Source: Rhodospirillales bacterium
GTDB lineage: Bacteria > Pseudomonadota > Alphaproteobacteria > Rhodospirillales_A > JACZKS01
Length of the DNA stretch: 64,000 nucleotides
NCBI GenBank assembly: GCA_018648445.1
Contig: JABGRG010000009.1
Span: 3,740-67,739 of the forward strand
Direction: 5' to 3'
In this document: positions 43,662 through 51,768 of the stretch, piece by piece
Layout: every line of letters begins with the position of its first letter
How positions within the stretch are numbered: the stretch's first letter is position 1
Notes under the pieces: model-generated
The model's database searches: none
Seen by the model: only the letters and a program-made list of their open reading frames with translations
What the model was told of the DNA's origin: nothing
Translations under genes and position numbers: made by a program

Positions 43662-44522
43662 ATGGCTGAAATCGCGCTTGACGCTCCCGCCAAGATCAAC
43701 CTTTACCTTCACGTCACGGGGCGGCGCGACGACGGCTATCATCTGCTCGATAGCCTGATCGTGTTCGCCCGTGTGGGTGACCGCATCGCCATTGAGCCTG
43801 CCGACGATTTTTCCCTTTATATGGACGGCCCGTTCGCCCAGGGGCTTTTTGCCGGGCCCGACAACCTGGTGCTGCGCGCGGCGCGCGGATTGGCGCAAGT
43901 GGCGGGCCGCAGCGACGGCGCACACATCCGCCTGACCAAGAACCTTCCGGTGGCATCGGGCATCGGCGGTGGATCGGCGGACGCGGCGGCCACAATTAAC
44001 GCATTGATGCGCCTGTGGGAATTCGAGCCCGACGCCGAACCCCTGGCGGCCCTGGCGCTGGGATTGGGGGCCGACGTGCCGGTGTGCCTTGCCGGCCAGC
44101 CGTCCTTTGTGGGCGGGATCGGCGAGAACATCGAGCCCGCGCCTCCCCTGCCGACCATCTGGCTGGTGCTTGCCAATCCCGGCGTGGCGATCTCGACACC
44201 GGCTGTTTTTAAGGCGCGGCAGGGGGAATTTTCGGTGCCTGCGCGTTTCGACACGCCGCCCAAGGATGCCACCCGGCTGGCCGCCCTTCTGGCGGAGCGA
44301 AACAACGATCTCGCCGACGCCGCCTGCGCGCTGGCCCCGCCGGTAATCGAAGTGCTTGACGCCATCGCCGCCCGGCCCGGCTGCCTGCTGGCCCGCATGT
44401 CGGGAAGCGGCGCAACCTGCTTCGGAATTTTCGACGACCCCGCGAACGCCCAATCCGCCCGCTCCGCCATGCAAAACGCCCACCCCGACTGGTGGCTGAC
44501 CCAGGCCCCCATGCTGACGTAA
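43662..44522 (+). CDS. ispE: 4-diphosphocytidyl-2-C-methyl-D-erythritol kinase
   Basis: 286-residue GHMP kinase of the non-mevalonate isoprenoid pathway, phosphorylating CDP-ME at the 2-hydroxyl. DAPAKINLYLHVTGRRDDGYHLLDSLIVF, LPVASGIGGGSADAAATINAL (ATP loop) and LARMSGSGATCFGIFDDP are diagnostic. The leader between the TPR stop and this start contains a 15-bp direct repeat (GAAGACGAACCCGGC, at 43619 and 43643), with no obvious function. Followed 57 bp later by tRNA-Gln. Confidence 0.95.
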   Translation: MAEIALDAPAKINLYLHVTGRRDDGYHLLDSLIVFARVGDRIAIEPADDFSLYMDGPFAQGLFAGPDNLVLRAARGLAQVAGRSDGAHIRLTKNLPVASGIGGGSADAAATINALMRLWEFEPDAEPLAALALGLGADVPVCLAGQPSFVGGIGENIEPAPPLPTIWLVLANPGVAISTPAVFKARQGEFSVPARFDTPPKDATRLAALLAERNNDLADAACALAPPVIEVLDAIAARPGCLLARMSGSGATCFGIFDDPANAQSARSAMQNAHPDWWLTQAPMLT

Positions 44523-44579
44523 CGAGCCGTCTTGCAGCGCATGACGAATGCGCGTAAAGTGCGCCGCCGCAAGCACTGG

Positions 44580-44655
44580 TGGGGCGTGGCCAAGTGGTTA
44601 AGGCACCGGTTTTTGGTATCGGCATTCGGAGGTTCGAATCCTCCCGCCCCAGCCA
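44580..44655 (+). tRNA. tRNA-Gln (TTG anticodon)
   Basis: 76 bases including an encoded CCA. The acceptor TGGGGCG pairs with CGCCCCA; the anticodon stem CCGGT/ATCGG encloses the loop TTTTGGT with anticodon TTG at 44613-44615, and the T arm contains GGTTCGAATCC. It reads CAA codons. A Rho-independent terminator follows directly. Confidence 0.96.
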
Positions 44656-44663
44656 TTAAAAGA

Positions 44664-44692
44664 GGGAGGACCGTCTGGTTCTCCCTTTTTTC
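44664..44692 (+). terminator. Rho-independent terminator of tRNA-Gln
   Basis: GGGAGGACC pairs with GGTTCTCCC (one mismatch bulge) across GTCT, followed by six T, starting eight bases after the tRNA 3' end. Confidence 0.85.
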
Positions 44693-44787
44693 ATTTCTGC
44701 GGGTGAGGAGGATCGAACCTTGTTCGTTCGTGAAGGACCGCACAGGTCCGGAGCGGGCGAAGCGCGGGCTCTTGACCGCGCGCCGCC

Positions 44788-44835
44788 AATCCTCCCGCCC
44801 CAGCCATCGAAAAAGGGTTCCGTCAGGAGCCCTTT
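44788..44835 (+). other. Second copy of the tRNA-Gln 3' end plus its own terminator-like hairpin
   Basis: Bases 44788-44807 repeat exactly the last 20 bases of the tRNA-Gln region (44637-44656: T-stem 3' side, acceptor, CCA and one base). Directly after, AAAGGGTTCC/GGAGCCCTTT with loop GTCA and seven T (44811-44835) forms a terminator-like hairpin. Upstream, 44698-44787 folds into short hairpins (GGACC/GGTCC at 44745, GCGCGG/CCGCGC at 44762) but is not a recognisable full tRNA. It may be a tRNA remnant, an attachment-site scar or a small RNA. The rest of 44693-44848 holds no supported gene. Confidence 0.55.
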
Positions 44836-44848
44836 TTTTCGGCTTGCG

Positions 44849-45439
44849 TCAGCTTCGCTCGACAACGCGCTCGAGTTTCTTGCTCAAAAACCAGGAAAGG
44901 CCAAGGAACGCGACCAACATCCCGAAGCCCAGGTGCGAAGAGACATCGTCCATGAGCTTTTCCGAAACCTGGCCGAAGGCATAGCCGACCGAGAGGACGG
45001 CGCCGGACCACACGCCCGCCGACAAAAAATTGAGTAATAGAAAGGCGGACCACGGCAGTTCCGACATTCCATAGGCAAAGCCTGCAACGCCCCGGATACC
45101 ATGCGGGTAGCGATGAAAAAGGATCATCCAGAAATAGTGGCTGTCGGCCAGCCGTGCCGCCACCTGGACGGCGCGTTTAACCCTGGGAAAAGACCCGAGC
45201 CAGCGCGTTCCGAAACGCCGGCCGATCCAGAAGCGGACCACGTCGCCCATGAAGCTGCCTATCCAGCAAACGACGAAAAGAGTTCCCAGGCTCAGCGCGC
45301 CCGAATGCGCGGCATAGCCTCCGAACAATGTGAACAAAAGGCTGTGCGAAGCCGCGTAGCCAAACGTGATGCTATAGGCCGCATCGCCGTGTTGGCTGAT
45401 GAGATCCAGGAACGAGGGGAGGTCCGTTGGAAACAGCAT
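44849..45439 (-). CDS. DedA family membrane protein
   Basis: 196 residues with five or six hydrophobic segments and the VTT/SNARE-associated core: GTLFVVCWIGSFMGDVVRFWIGRRFG, then FHRYPHGIRGVAGFAYGMSELPWSAFLLLNFLSAGVW, where the conserved R-x-x-P-G region is represented by RYPHGIRG. DedA proteins act as flippases for undecaprenyl phosphate or phospholipids in the inner membrane. Shorter C-terminus than some homologues. It follows the epimerase gene on the same strand by 39 bp... reading leftward. Confidence 0.85.
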   Translation of the reverse strand: MLFPTDLPSFLDLISQHGDAAYSITFGYAASHSLLFTLFGGYAAHSGALSLGTLFVVCWIGSFMGDVVRFWIGRRFGTRWLGSFPRVKRAVQVAARLADSHYFWMILFHRYPHGIRGVAGFAYGMSELPWSAFLLLNFLSAGVWSGAVLSVGYAFGQVSEKLMDDVSSHLGFGMLVAFLGLSWFLSKKLERVVERS

Positions 45440-45478
45440 TAAGCACTTGCTCCAAACATTTGTCCGGGAATTTCGGGG

Positions 45479-46147
45479 CTATCTATTGGCCAGCGCGTTG
45501 ATGTCGTCGCTTTCGAGGATGGGCCGCTCATAGCCGTCCCGCGCGGCGGCGATAAGAGCCTTGCCGATGTTTTCGCTGGTCGTCGAATGTTTCGGAAGGA
45601 TGACCCGGATCAGCGGATACAGATGCCTGGTCAGCGCCAGCACGGCGTTATACATGCCGACGCGCGATTTCACGCCCTTCATGGGATGGATGTAGGCCGG
45701 GCGGAACGTGTAGGCGCTCGCGAACGGCAGGGCGAAAAGCGCGTTTTCCGTTTCCCCCTTGATGCGCGCCCACATGGTTTTGGACGCGGCATCCGTCCCG
45801 CTTGCCGCAATATAGCAAAACGTCGCCTGCGGGCTAAGCTCGGCCAGAACATTGGCGAAATCCAGGGTCAGATCATGGGTATTTTTTCGATAGTCGGCCT
45901 CGCTCATCCCCATGGAAGACACGCCGACACAGTAAAAGCACGCTTCATACCCGGCCAGTTCCGCCGCGATCTCGTGCGTCTTCGAAAAGTCGGCCAGAAC
46001 CACCTCTTTCAACTTCTGGTGCGAGAGGCCCACGGAACGGCGGCCCACCACCAGCACGGAAGCGACCGCATCGCTTTCCAGGCATTCCAGCAGCACGCCG
46101 TGGCCGACCATGCCCGTGGCCCCGGTGATGATCACCTTCATCGTCAT
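45479..46147 (-). CDS. NAD(P)-binding short epimerase/reductase-like protein
   Basis: 222 residues. KVIITGATGMVGHGVLLECLE is a Rossmann nucleotide site of the atypical short-chain dehydrogenase type (GxxGxxG), and VLVVGRRSVG follows where NADPH phosphate is usually bound. No YxxxK active site is clear; the protein resembles the HTATIP2/YbjT-like group. Function is unknown. It lies between the Na/Pi transporter gene and the DedA gene, all leftward. Confidence 0.78.
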   Translation of the reverse strand: MTMKVIITGATGMVGHGVLLECLESDAVASVLVVGRRSVGLSHQKLKEVVLADFSKTHEIAAELAGYEACFYCVGVSSMGMSEADYRKNTHDLTLDFANVLAELSPQATFCYIAASGTDAASKTMWARIKGETENALFALPFASAYTFRPAYIHPMKGVKSRVGMYNAVLALTRHLYPLIRVILPKHSTTSENIGKALIAAARDGYERPILESDDINALANR

Positions 46148-46200
46148 GATCCCTTGGCAATACCGCCAATGTGCGCCACCGTCAATGCGTGACGGCGCGT

Positions 46201-48354
46201 TTAACCCCGCGACTTGGGCTGGGCCGGATGATCGGCGCGTTTCGCTTTGCTGGCGGCCTTGGGTTTGGCAACCTTGGTCTTGCCGGTCGTCTTGGTCTTG
46301 GCTGCGGCCTTGGGCTTAGCTGAGGCTTTCGGCTTGCCAGTGGTCGTGGAAGCCTTGGTTGATCGCGCGGCCACCGCTTTCGCCGCCGCCGTCGCCGGTT
46401 TTTTGCGCTTTGCGGGTTTGGGTTTCGGGGCCGCCGGCGGCTCCTCGGAAACGCTCGCAGCTTCGGGCTCGACGGGACTATCCGGCTCTAGCATTTTTTC
46501 CGACGGAACGGGACGCTCGCCGATTTCCATGTCGCCGTTGCCGTTGCCGTTGCCGTTCTCGTCGCCCTCGACTTCGATTTCGTCGATTTCGACATCAGCG
46601 GCGGCGGCGGCGCCGGTTTCTTGCATCAAATCATAAATCTTGCCGCGGAAAATGGAGCGTCCGGCATGAATCAGGCGCAGGCCGATGTTGTTGGCGTAAC
46701 CGCTGTCGTGGATAAGCGAGGATGCCTGCCTCTGGCTGATCAACCCGGCATTCACCAACTCGTCCAGAGTTCCGTTTTCCAGAATGTCGTCGGCTTCCAT
46801 CTTTTTGCGCAGTTTCTTCAGCTTGCCGCCCGTTACCGCGGGGTCGTGGCGCATCAGCTCGGTTTCGCGCAGGATTCTGGCGATCTTTTGGCGCATGGTG
46901 TTGTACTGGGTCCGCATTTCGGCCGTTTCGGAGCCCGTATATTCGCGCATGTTCTTGTTCAGGTGCTTGACGTCTTTCACAGCCTGCGAGATGTCCCGCG
47001 CCGCGGCGCGCACGCTGAGAACCAGGCGCGTTTGTTTCGGCGTCATCATCGGCTGCGCCCGGGTGGCAAACTCGAGAATGGCGCCTAGCAGGCTTTTGAT
47101 CCGCCGCGCGTACAAATCGTCGATGTCGATATCTTCCGGCGGCCCGGCCTCGGCGATCACATCCTTGACCGCTTCCTCGCCGCGCAGGGCCGTGCTACTC
47201 AATCCCAGTCCCGTTGCGATGAAATCGAAGGCGTTGTCATACAGGTGACCGGCTTCGCGCACGATCGCCATCATGGCCGTGTCGGGCAACGCCAGCGCCG
47301 CTTCGTTCAGGAAATACGGCTCCGTAACCAGAAGCGCGCGCTCGGGAAAGGCCCGCTCAAGGAACGTCACCAGGCGCGGGATAAAGGGCGTCATAATGGC
47401 CACGCCGATGGTGTTAAAAAGCGTATGGAAGACGGCAAACTTGAGGGTGTAGTTTTCGGGCGCGATGCCGAGCCCGCTGCTGATCATCTCGACAGCCTGA
47501 ACCATGAAATTGATGAACAGAATGGCAATCAGGCCGGTGATGACATTGAAAATCAGATGCGCCGCCGCCAATCGCTTGCCGGTCACGTTGGCGCTCATGG
47601 CGCCCAAAATAGCCGTAATCGTGGTGCCGACGTTGGCGCCGATGGCGATGGCCAGACTGTTCTCGTAGCTGATCTGCCCGGCGGCCAGCGCCGTGATGCC
47701 CAAAATCAGCGTCGCGTGGCTCGATTGCATGATGACCGTGGCCAGCACGCCGATACCGGTATAGGTCAGCAGGCCGGTAATGCCGGTCAGGGAATAGCGC
47801 GCCAGATCGAACCCGTCCTGGAAGCTCTGGAATCCCGTTTTCATGTAGTGAATGCCCAGGAACAGGAAGCCGACCCCGGCCAGAATGTAGCCGACGCCCT
47901 TCAGGGTCTTGGCCTGCTGGAACACCAGCACCACGCCGAACACGATCAGCGGCATGGCGTAAATGGAAATCTTCACCTTCAGGCCGATGCCGGCCACCAA
48001 CCAGGCACCCGTGGTGGTGCCGATGTTGGCGCCGAAAATAATGCCGATGCCCGCCGGAAGCGCGATCAGCCCGGCCGACAGGAAAGAAATGGTGATGACC
48101 GAAACCAGCGAGCTCGACTGCATGATCGCGGTGGAGACAAACCCGAAAGCCTGGCTTTTCCATACCTTATCGGTGCAGGCGTTCAAAAGCCTCGCCAAAA
48201 CGCCGCCGGAAAAGGTCTTGAAGCCCTGTTCCAGCGCCATCATGCCAAACAGAAAAATGGCCACCCCGGCTGCAATTTCCTTGAATTCCGGGCTCACCCA
48301 AAAGCCCCACGCCAGCACAGCCAACATGACCGGCAGAATAATTCGACGAAGCAT
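46201..48354 (-). CDS. Na/Pi cotransporter family protein with lysine-rich histone-H1-like tail
   Basis: 717 residues. Residues 1-310 form the NptA/YjbB membrane domain with repeated halves (QSSSLVSVITISFLSAGLI, QSSHATLILGITALAAGQI, GANIGTTTGAWL, GANVGTTITAILGAM). Residues about 345-550 are a PhoU-like helical domain. From about 580 the protein adds an acidic stretch with an NGNGNGNG run (hexanucleotide repeat GCCGTT at 46534-46557), then about 80 residues of which roughly a quarter are Lys, with Ala, Pro, Ser and Thr (for example KRKKPATAAAKAVAARSTKAS). Family members usually end near 540-560. It moves phosphate across the inner membrane. A PHO box overlaps the promoter. Confidence 0.9.
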   Translation of the reverse strand: MLRRIILPVMLAVLAWGFWVSPEFKEIAAGVAIFLFGMMALEQGFKTFSGGVLARLLNACTDKVWKSQAFGFVSTAIMQSSSLVSVITISFLSAGLIALPAGIGIIFGANIGTTTGAWLVAGIGLKVKISIYAMPLIVFGVVLVFQQAKTLKGVGYILAGVGFLFLGIHYMKTGFQSFQDGFDLARYSLTGITGLLTYTGIGVLATVIMQSSHATLILGITALAAGQISYENSLAIAIGANVGTTITAILGAMSANVTGKRLAAAHLIFNVITGLIAILFINFMVQAVEMISSGLGIAPENYTLKFAVFHTLFNTIGVAIMTPFIPRLVTFLERAFPERALLVTEPYFLNEAALALPDTAMMAIVREAGHLYDNAFDFIATGLGLSSTALRGEEAVKDVIAEAGPPEDIDIDDLYARRIKSLLGAILEFATRAQPMMTPKQTRLVLSVRAAARDISQAVKDVKHLNKNMREYTGSETAEMRTQYNTMRQKIARILRETELMRHDPAVTGGKLKKLRKKMEADDILENGTLDELVNAGLISQRQASSLIHDSGYANNIGLRLIHAGRSIFRGKIYDLMQETGAAAAADVEIDEIEVEGDENGNGNGNGDMEIGERPVPSEKMLEPDSPVEPEAASVSEEPPAAPKPKPAKRKKPATAAAKAVAARSTKASTTTGKPKASAKPKAAAKTKTTGKTKVAKPKAASKAKRADHPAQPKSRG

Positions 48355-48365
48355 GGTCTACTCGT

Positions 48366-48396
48366 ATATTACGTTTTTATGACGCTTTTATGACAC
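48366..48396 (-). promoter_or_regulatory. Probable PHO box and -10 element before the Na/Pi transporter gene
   Basis: Reading leftward, TGTCATAAAAG (48395-48385) is followed at exactly 11 bp by CGTCATAAAAA (48384-48374), the paired direct repeats bound by PhoB in the place of a -35 box. A -10-like TAATAT follows at 48371-48366. The ATG is at 48354, only 11 bases beyond, so the leader would be about 5 bases. PhoB control of a phosphate transporter makes good sense. Confidence 0.6.
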
Positions 48397-48889
48397 CTAC
48401 GCCTTTGTACGTCAAGGCACGGGAAGACACAATTTTTATCTTATATTATTTATAATTTTCGTTAAACCGCGGCGAATGCCGCAAGGGGCAAAAAACGCGC
48501 AAAAGCGGACAAGGGATCCCGTCCCCGTCCGCCTCACTCCGCGACGCTTTTTTGGTACGAAAAAGTCTAGCTTTTCGGTGTTTCGCCGTCGTCAAACAGC
48601 GGGCTGCTCACGTCGGCCGTCCACGCCGCAATGGCTTCCTCGCTCGGAAAAGGCGACAGTTTCAGCGCAATCGCCTCAGGCTCCCGCCTCTCCTCAGGTT
48701 GTTCCCAGATCAGCCCCAACTTCCGCCCTTGTTCCATAGCCCAACCCCTAATCCTGTCCCAAATCAAGCCACTGACGATTTATTTACCAAACAAGTCCTA
48801 AATATCGGTAAACAGGTGGAGGTTGAGGGGAAGGCGGGCCAATCGCCGGGCACCGTGTTTGACCGCTCGCGACGCAAATGGGAAGCCAA
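48397..48889. other. Intergenic region between Na/Pi transporter and GT-C membrane protein genes
   Basis: About 490 bases. 48420-48470 is strongly AT-rich (TTATATTATTTATAATTTT-like) and could hold promoters in either direction. The only supported gene candidate is the 56-codon frame at 48567-48737. I see no terminator or repeat of note in the remainder. Confidence 0.5.
48567..48737 (-). CDS. Small hypothetical protein
   Basis: 56 residues from ATG at 48737 with AGGGG eight bases upstream; an in-frame TTG at 48767 is a less likely start. The sequence is soluble and acidic (EQPEERREPEAIALKLSPF, PSEEAIAAWTADVSSPLF), with a residue mix more like a real protein than a chance frame. I recognise no family. 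Divergent from the GT-C gene. Confidence 0.45.
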   Translation of the reverse strand: MEQGRKLGLIWEQPEERREPEAIALKLSPFPSEEAIAAWTADVSSPLFDDGETPKS

Positions 48890-50698
48890 ATGAAAATCAA
48901 AAACGTGCGAGATTGGTACGTATATTTGGGTATCGGCGGGCTTGCCCTGGGCGCGCTCATTCTCATGGCGTGGATGATGATTGATGGAACCGGGCATGAT
49001 TTTTCATATTTTTTGCCGAAAATGCTGGATGCCCACCTGTATTTCAAACAAAACGGGCTTGCCCTTCAGGAGTATACGGCATCCTACTGCGCCGGCGTTT
49101 TTGTCTTCGCCAACCCGCAATCTTCGTCTTTTTCCCTGCCCCAGTTTTTCCTGTTTTTGACCGATCCCGTGGACGCCGTGCGCCTGACGTTCGTGTTTGC
49201 ATCCGTTGTCGGCGGCTCAGGCATTTTTCTTTGCGCAAGACGGTTTGATTTGCCCGCCGCCGCCGCATTACTGGGCGCCGTTATTTACATGTTCAGCGGC
49301 TTCGCGATTGTCAGGCTGACGGTCGGGCACCTGGTTCACTATAATTTGCTGTTCGCCCCCCTGATCGCCTGGACGATCATGCAGGCGATCCATCTGCATT
49401 CGCAGAAACAATACGTTTATTGGGCGGCGCTGCTGAGTGCGGCGGCGCTTTTGACTTCTTACACGATCTACGCAGGCGTCGGCGTTCTGCTGCCGCAATT
49501 CCTTGCGATCATTGGCTTTCTGACAATCCTGTTCTGCATACGCCAGCGAAGCACTATCGCGGGCTTCCTTTCCATCGCCATTTCCGTCGGGGGCGCCTTG
49601 CTGCTGTCAGCGCCGAAAATCGAGGCCGCTCTGGCGCTGCTTGGCAATTTTCCACGCGATCAGTACACGCTGCCCGGCTTCGGCCCCATTGACCTGCTTG
49701 GCTATCTTGCCCAGGCCGTTTTTTACGTGCCGTCCGCAGGCGCGTTAAACGCCAGCCTGCAAAACAAAACCTTTCTCATGGGATGGCATGAGTACTACGT
49801 CGGGCTAACGCCCTTTGTCGTTCTTTTGGTGCTTTCCCTGCTATTCAAGCCTTCCGTCAGAGAGCGAATTACGTCGGCAATCACCACCTATCGATGGGCC
49901 GCCATTTTCGTCGTCGCCTACCTTGTCTTGCCCGCCGCCTTTAATTTGCACACGCCCGGCTGGAGCCATTTCCTCAAAAGCCTGCCGGTCCTCGGCCAGT
50001 CCAGCAACATGTTGCGCTGGGCGGTTTTGTACATTCCTTTGTTCGCGCTTTTCGCCGCCCTGCTTTGGAAATACGCGTCGGTCGGTCGAGGTGTCGGCGC
50101 CGTCGTTATTTCTTCGCTGATCCTCGCCATGACGCTTTTTCAGGTATCGGTCGTTCCCAGGGAACTGAAACCGGAACTCACCTACGATGCTTCCCAAATG
50201 GTCGCCGCCTGGACGGCCATCGAGAAGAAGAACGCTCCTATTCCGCCCGTTGGCGCGGTCGGCCTGTTCATCAAGAAGCGATCCGACGGACGAGCCATTG
50301 CCCAACATGCCCCGCGCATGGACCATTCCTTCCTCAGGGGCGTCTCGAACGCCCTTTGCTATGAGCCCATCTTCGGATACCGGCTGGAAAAATTCCCCTT
50401 CGGCAGGCTGCGTCCGGGCCGGGTTCTGCGGGTCGACCGGGACGGCGCTTTCAATTTCAAAAACCCGGCCTGTTACGTTTACCCCGAGGAAAACGGCTGC
50501 CTGCCCGGAGACCACTTCCGCGCCGACCAAGAACGGCTGTTGAGCGACTTCACCTCCAACATGCCCGTTTCCTTCATGGCTTCGGTGAACCGCCGGATGG
50601 CGGACAAAGCCGCACTCGCCGCCTTAATCTTAAGCATTCTGGCGCTGTCCGGTGGCTTGCTGGCGGCTTTCAGGTTGTATAAGCTCAAGCGAATTTAG
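48890..50698 (+). CDS. Multi-pass GT-C/YfhO-like membrane protein
   Basis: 602 residues from ATG at 48890, which has GGGAAG upstream; ATG at 48878 lacks a ribosome-binding site. About 11 membrane spans, with a short acidic loop after span 1 (GHDFSYFLPKMLDAH), as in GT-C glycosyltransferases that use polyprenyl-phosphate sugars. The C-terminal ~170 residues before the last span are extracytoplasmic. Immediately downstream (13 bp) is a GtrB-like enzyme that makes polyprenyl-phosphate sugars, so the pair probably adds a sugar to an envelope glycan or lipid. No GtrA flippase gene is present. Confidence 0.75.
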   Translation: MKIKNVRDWYVYLGIGGLALGALILMAWMMIDGTGHDFSYFLPKMLDAHLYFKQNGLALQEYTASYCAGVFVFANPQSSSFSLPQFFLFLTDPVDAVRLTFVFASVVGGSGIFLCARRFDLPAAAALLGAVIYMFSGFAIVRLTVGHLVHYNLLFAPLIAWTIMQAIHLHSQKQYVYWAALLSAAALLTSYTIYAGVGVLLPQFLAIIGFLTILFCIRQRSTIAGFLSIAISVGGALLLSAPKIEAALALLGNFPRDQYTLPGFGPIDLLGYLAQAVFYVPSAGALNASLQNKTFLMGWHEYYVGLTPFVVLLVLSLLFKPSVRERITSAITTYRWAAIFVVAYLVLPAAFNLHTPGWSHFLKSLPVLGQSSNMLRWAVLYIPLFALFAALLWKYASVGRGVGAVVISSLILAMTLFQVSVVPRELKPELTYDASQMVAAWTAIEKKNAPIPPVGAVGLFIKKRSDGRAIAQHAPRMDHSFLRGVSNALCYEPIFGYRLEKFPFGRLRPGRVLRVDRDGAFNFKNPACYVYPEENGCLPGDHFRADQERLLSDFTSNMPVSFMASVNRRMADKAALAALILSILALSGGLLAAFRLYKLKRI

Positions 50699-50711
50699 GG
50701 GGGAAGGAAGC

Positions 50712-51665
50712 ATGGCAAAATCCGTCACGATTTCCATCGTCATTCCCATGCGCAACGAGCGCGACCTTTTGAAGCCCTTGTTCCAACGCCTGCTGCCGGT
50801 GCTGGAAGGATTGAACGAGACCTTCGAGGTTGTTTGCGTCAACGACGGCAGCACCGACGACACGCTTGAGCGCCTGCAAAAGCGCAACGCCAAACTTCCC
50901 GCATTGCGCATCGTCGATTTGTCGCGCGGGTTCGGCAAGGAGGCCGCCCTTACCGCAGGTATCGACCACGCGCGCGGCCAGGCCGTCGTCGTCATGGACG
51001 CCGACCTTCAGGACCCGCCGGAACTGATCACCGATTTCGTCGCCAAGTGGCGCGAGGGCTGGCAGGTGGTTTATGGCGCGCGGCGTTCGCGGGCCGAGGA
51101 CGGCTGGCTCAAGCGAACCACGGCGAAAGTCTTCTACGCGGTCTTCAACCGTCTCAGCCAAACCCCCATCCCCCCCGACGCCGGGGATTACCGGCTCATG
51201 GACCGCGTCGTGGTGGACGCGCTCAAACGATTGGGCGAACACGCGCGTTTCATGAAAGGCCTGTTTGCCTGGGTGGGCTTCAAACATACGTCGGTGCCGT
51301 TCGACCGCCCCCAGCGCAAGGCGGGTGAAAGCCAATGGCCTTTTTTGCGCCTGCTGCGCTTCGCCTTCGACGGCATTTTTTCGTTCAGCACCATCCCCTT
51401 GCGCCTCTGGATCTGGCTGGGCGCGGCAAGTGCGACACTCTCGCTCCTCTACGCAGCATGGCTGATCGTCCGCACATGGGTCTTCGGCGTCGACGTGCCG
51501 GGCTACGCCTCCATCATGGTGGCGGTCCTGTTCTTCGGCGGCGTACAGCTTATCTCGACGGGCGTCCTCGGCGAATACATCGGCCGCATCTTCACCGAGT
51601 CCAAAAACCGCCCGCTCTATGTGGTCAACAAAACCGTTGGTTTTGACGACGAGCGTTCGTCCTAG
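50712..51665 (+). CDS. GtrB/ArnC-like polyprenyl-phosphate glycosyltransferase
   Basis: 317 residues from ATG at 50712, with GGAAGG upstream. GT2 domain: ISIVIPMRNERDLLKPLF, VCVNDGSTDDTLERL, VVVMDADLQDPPELI (the D-x-D site) and DAGDYRLMDRVVVDAL. Two C-terminal membrane spans (LWIWLGAASATLSLLYAAW and YASIMVAVLFFGGVQLIS) precede GVLGEYIGRIFTESKNRP, the standard end of this family. It transfers glucose or a similar sugar from a nucleotide to undecaprenyl phosphate at the inner membrane, supplying the adjacent GT-C-like protein. Confidence 0.9.
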   Translation: MAKSVTISIVIPMRNERDLLKPLFQRLLPVLEGLNETFEVVCVNDGSTDDTLERLQKRNAKLPALRIVDLSRGFGKEAALTAGIDHARGQAVVVMDADLQDPPELITDFVAKWREGWQVVYGARRSRAEDGWLKRTTAKVFYAVFNRLSQTPIPPDAGDYRLMDRVVVDALKRLGEHARFMKGLFAWVGFKHTSVPFDRPQRKAGESQWPFLRLLRFAFDGIFSFSTIPLRLWIWLGAASATLSLLYAAWLIVRTWVFGVDVPGYASIMVAVLFFGGVQLISTGVLGEYIGRIFTESKNRPLYVVNKTVGFDDERSS

Positions 51666-51768
51666 CCCCCAGCCGCCACGCCACACGCCCCTCCGGGAGC
51701 CTGGGTGGGATAGGCGCGGAGGTTGGGGCTGCTGGGTGGCCTTGGTTGCTTGGAAGATCGCGGGTTGT

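Noticed and set aside
43817..44743. A 308-codon leftward frame across ispE and tRNA-Gln
   Set aside because: Antisense to a clear ispE and to the tRNA; the GGFEPPNADTKNRC-like segment is the well-known spurious translation of an antisense tRNA-Gln.
44698..44806. Possible tRNA-Sec or SRP RNA in the structured stretch after tRNA-Gln
   Set aside because: It lacks a coherent acceptor/T arm for tRNA-Sec, and the GGTCCGGA segment does not continue into the conserved SRP tetraloop region.
46247..48393. Long rightward frames opposite the Na/Pi transporter
   Set aside because: They are mirror frames of a confidently assigned gene, rich in His/Gln/Arg and without any family feature.
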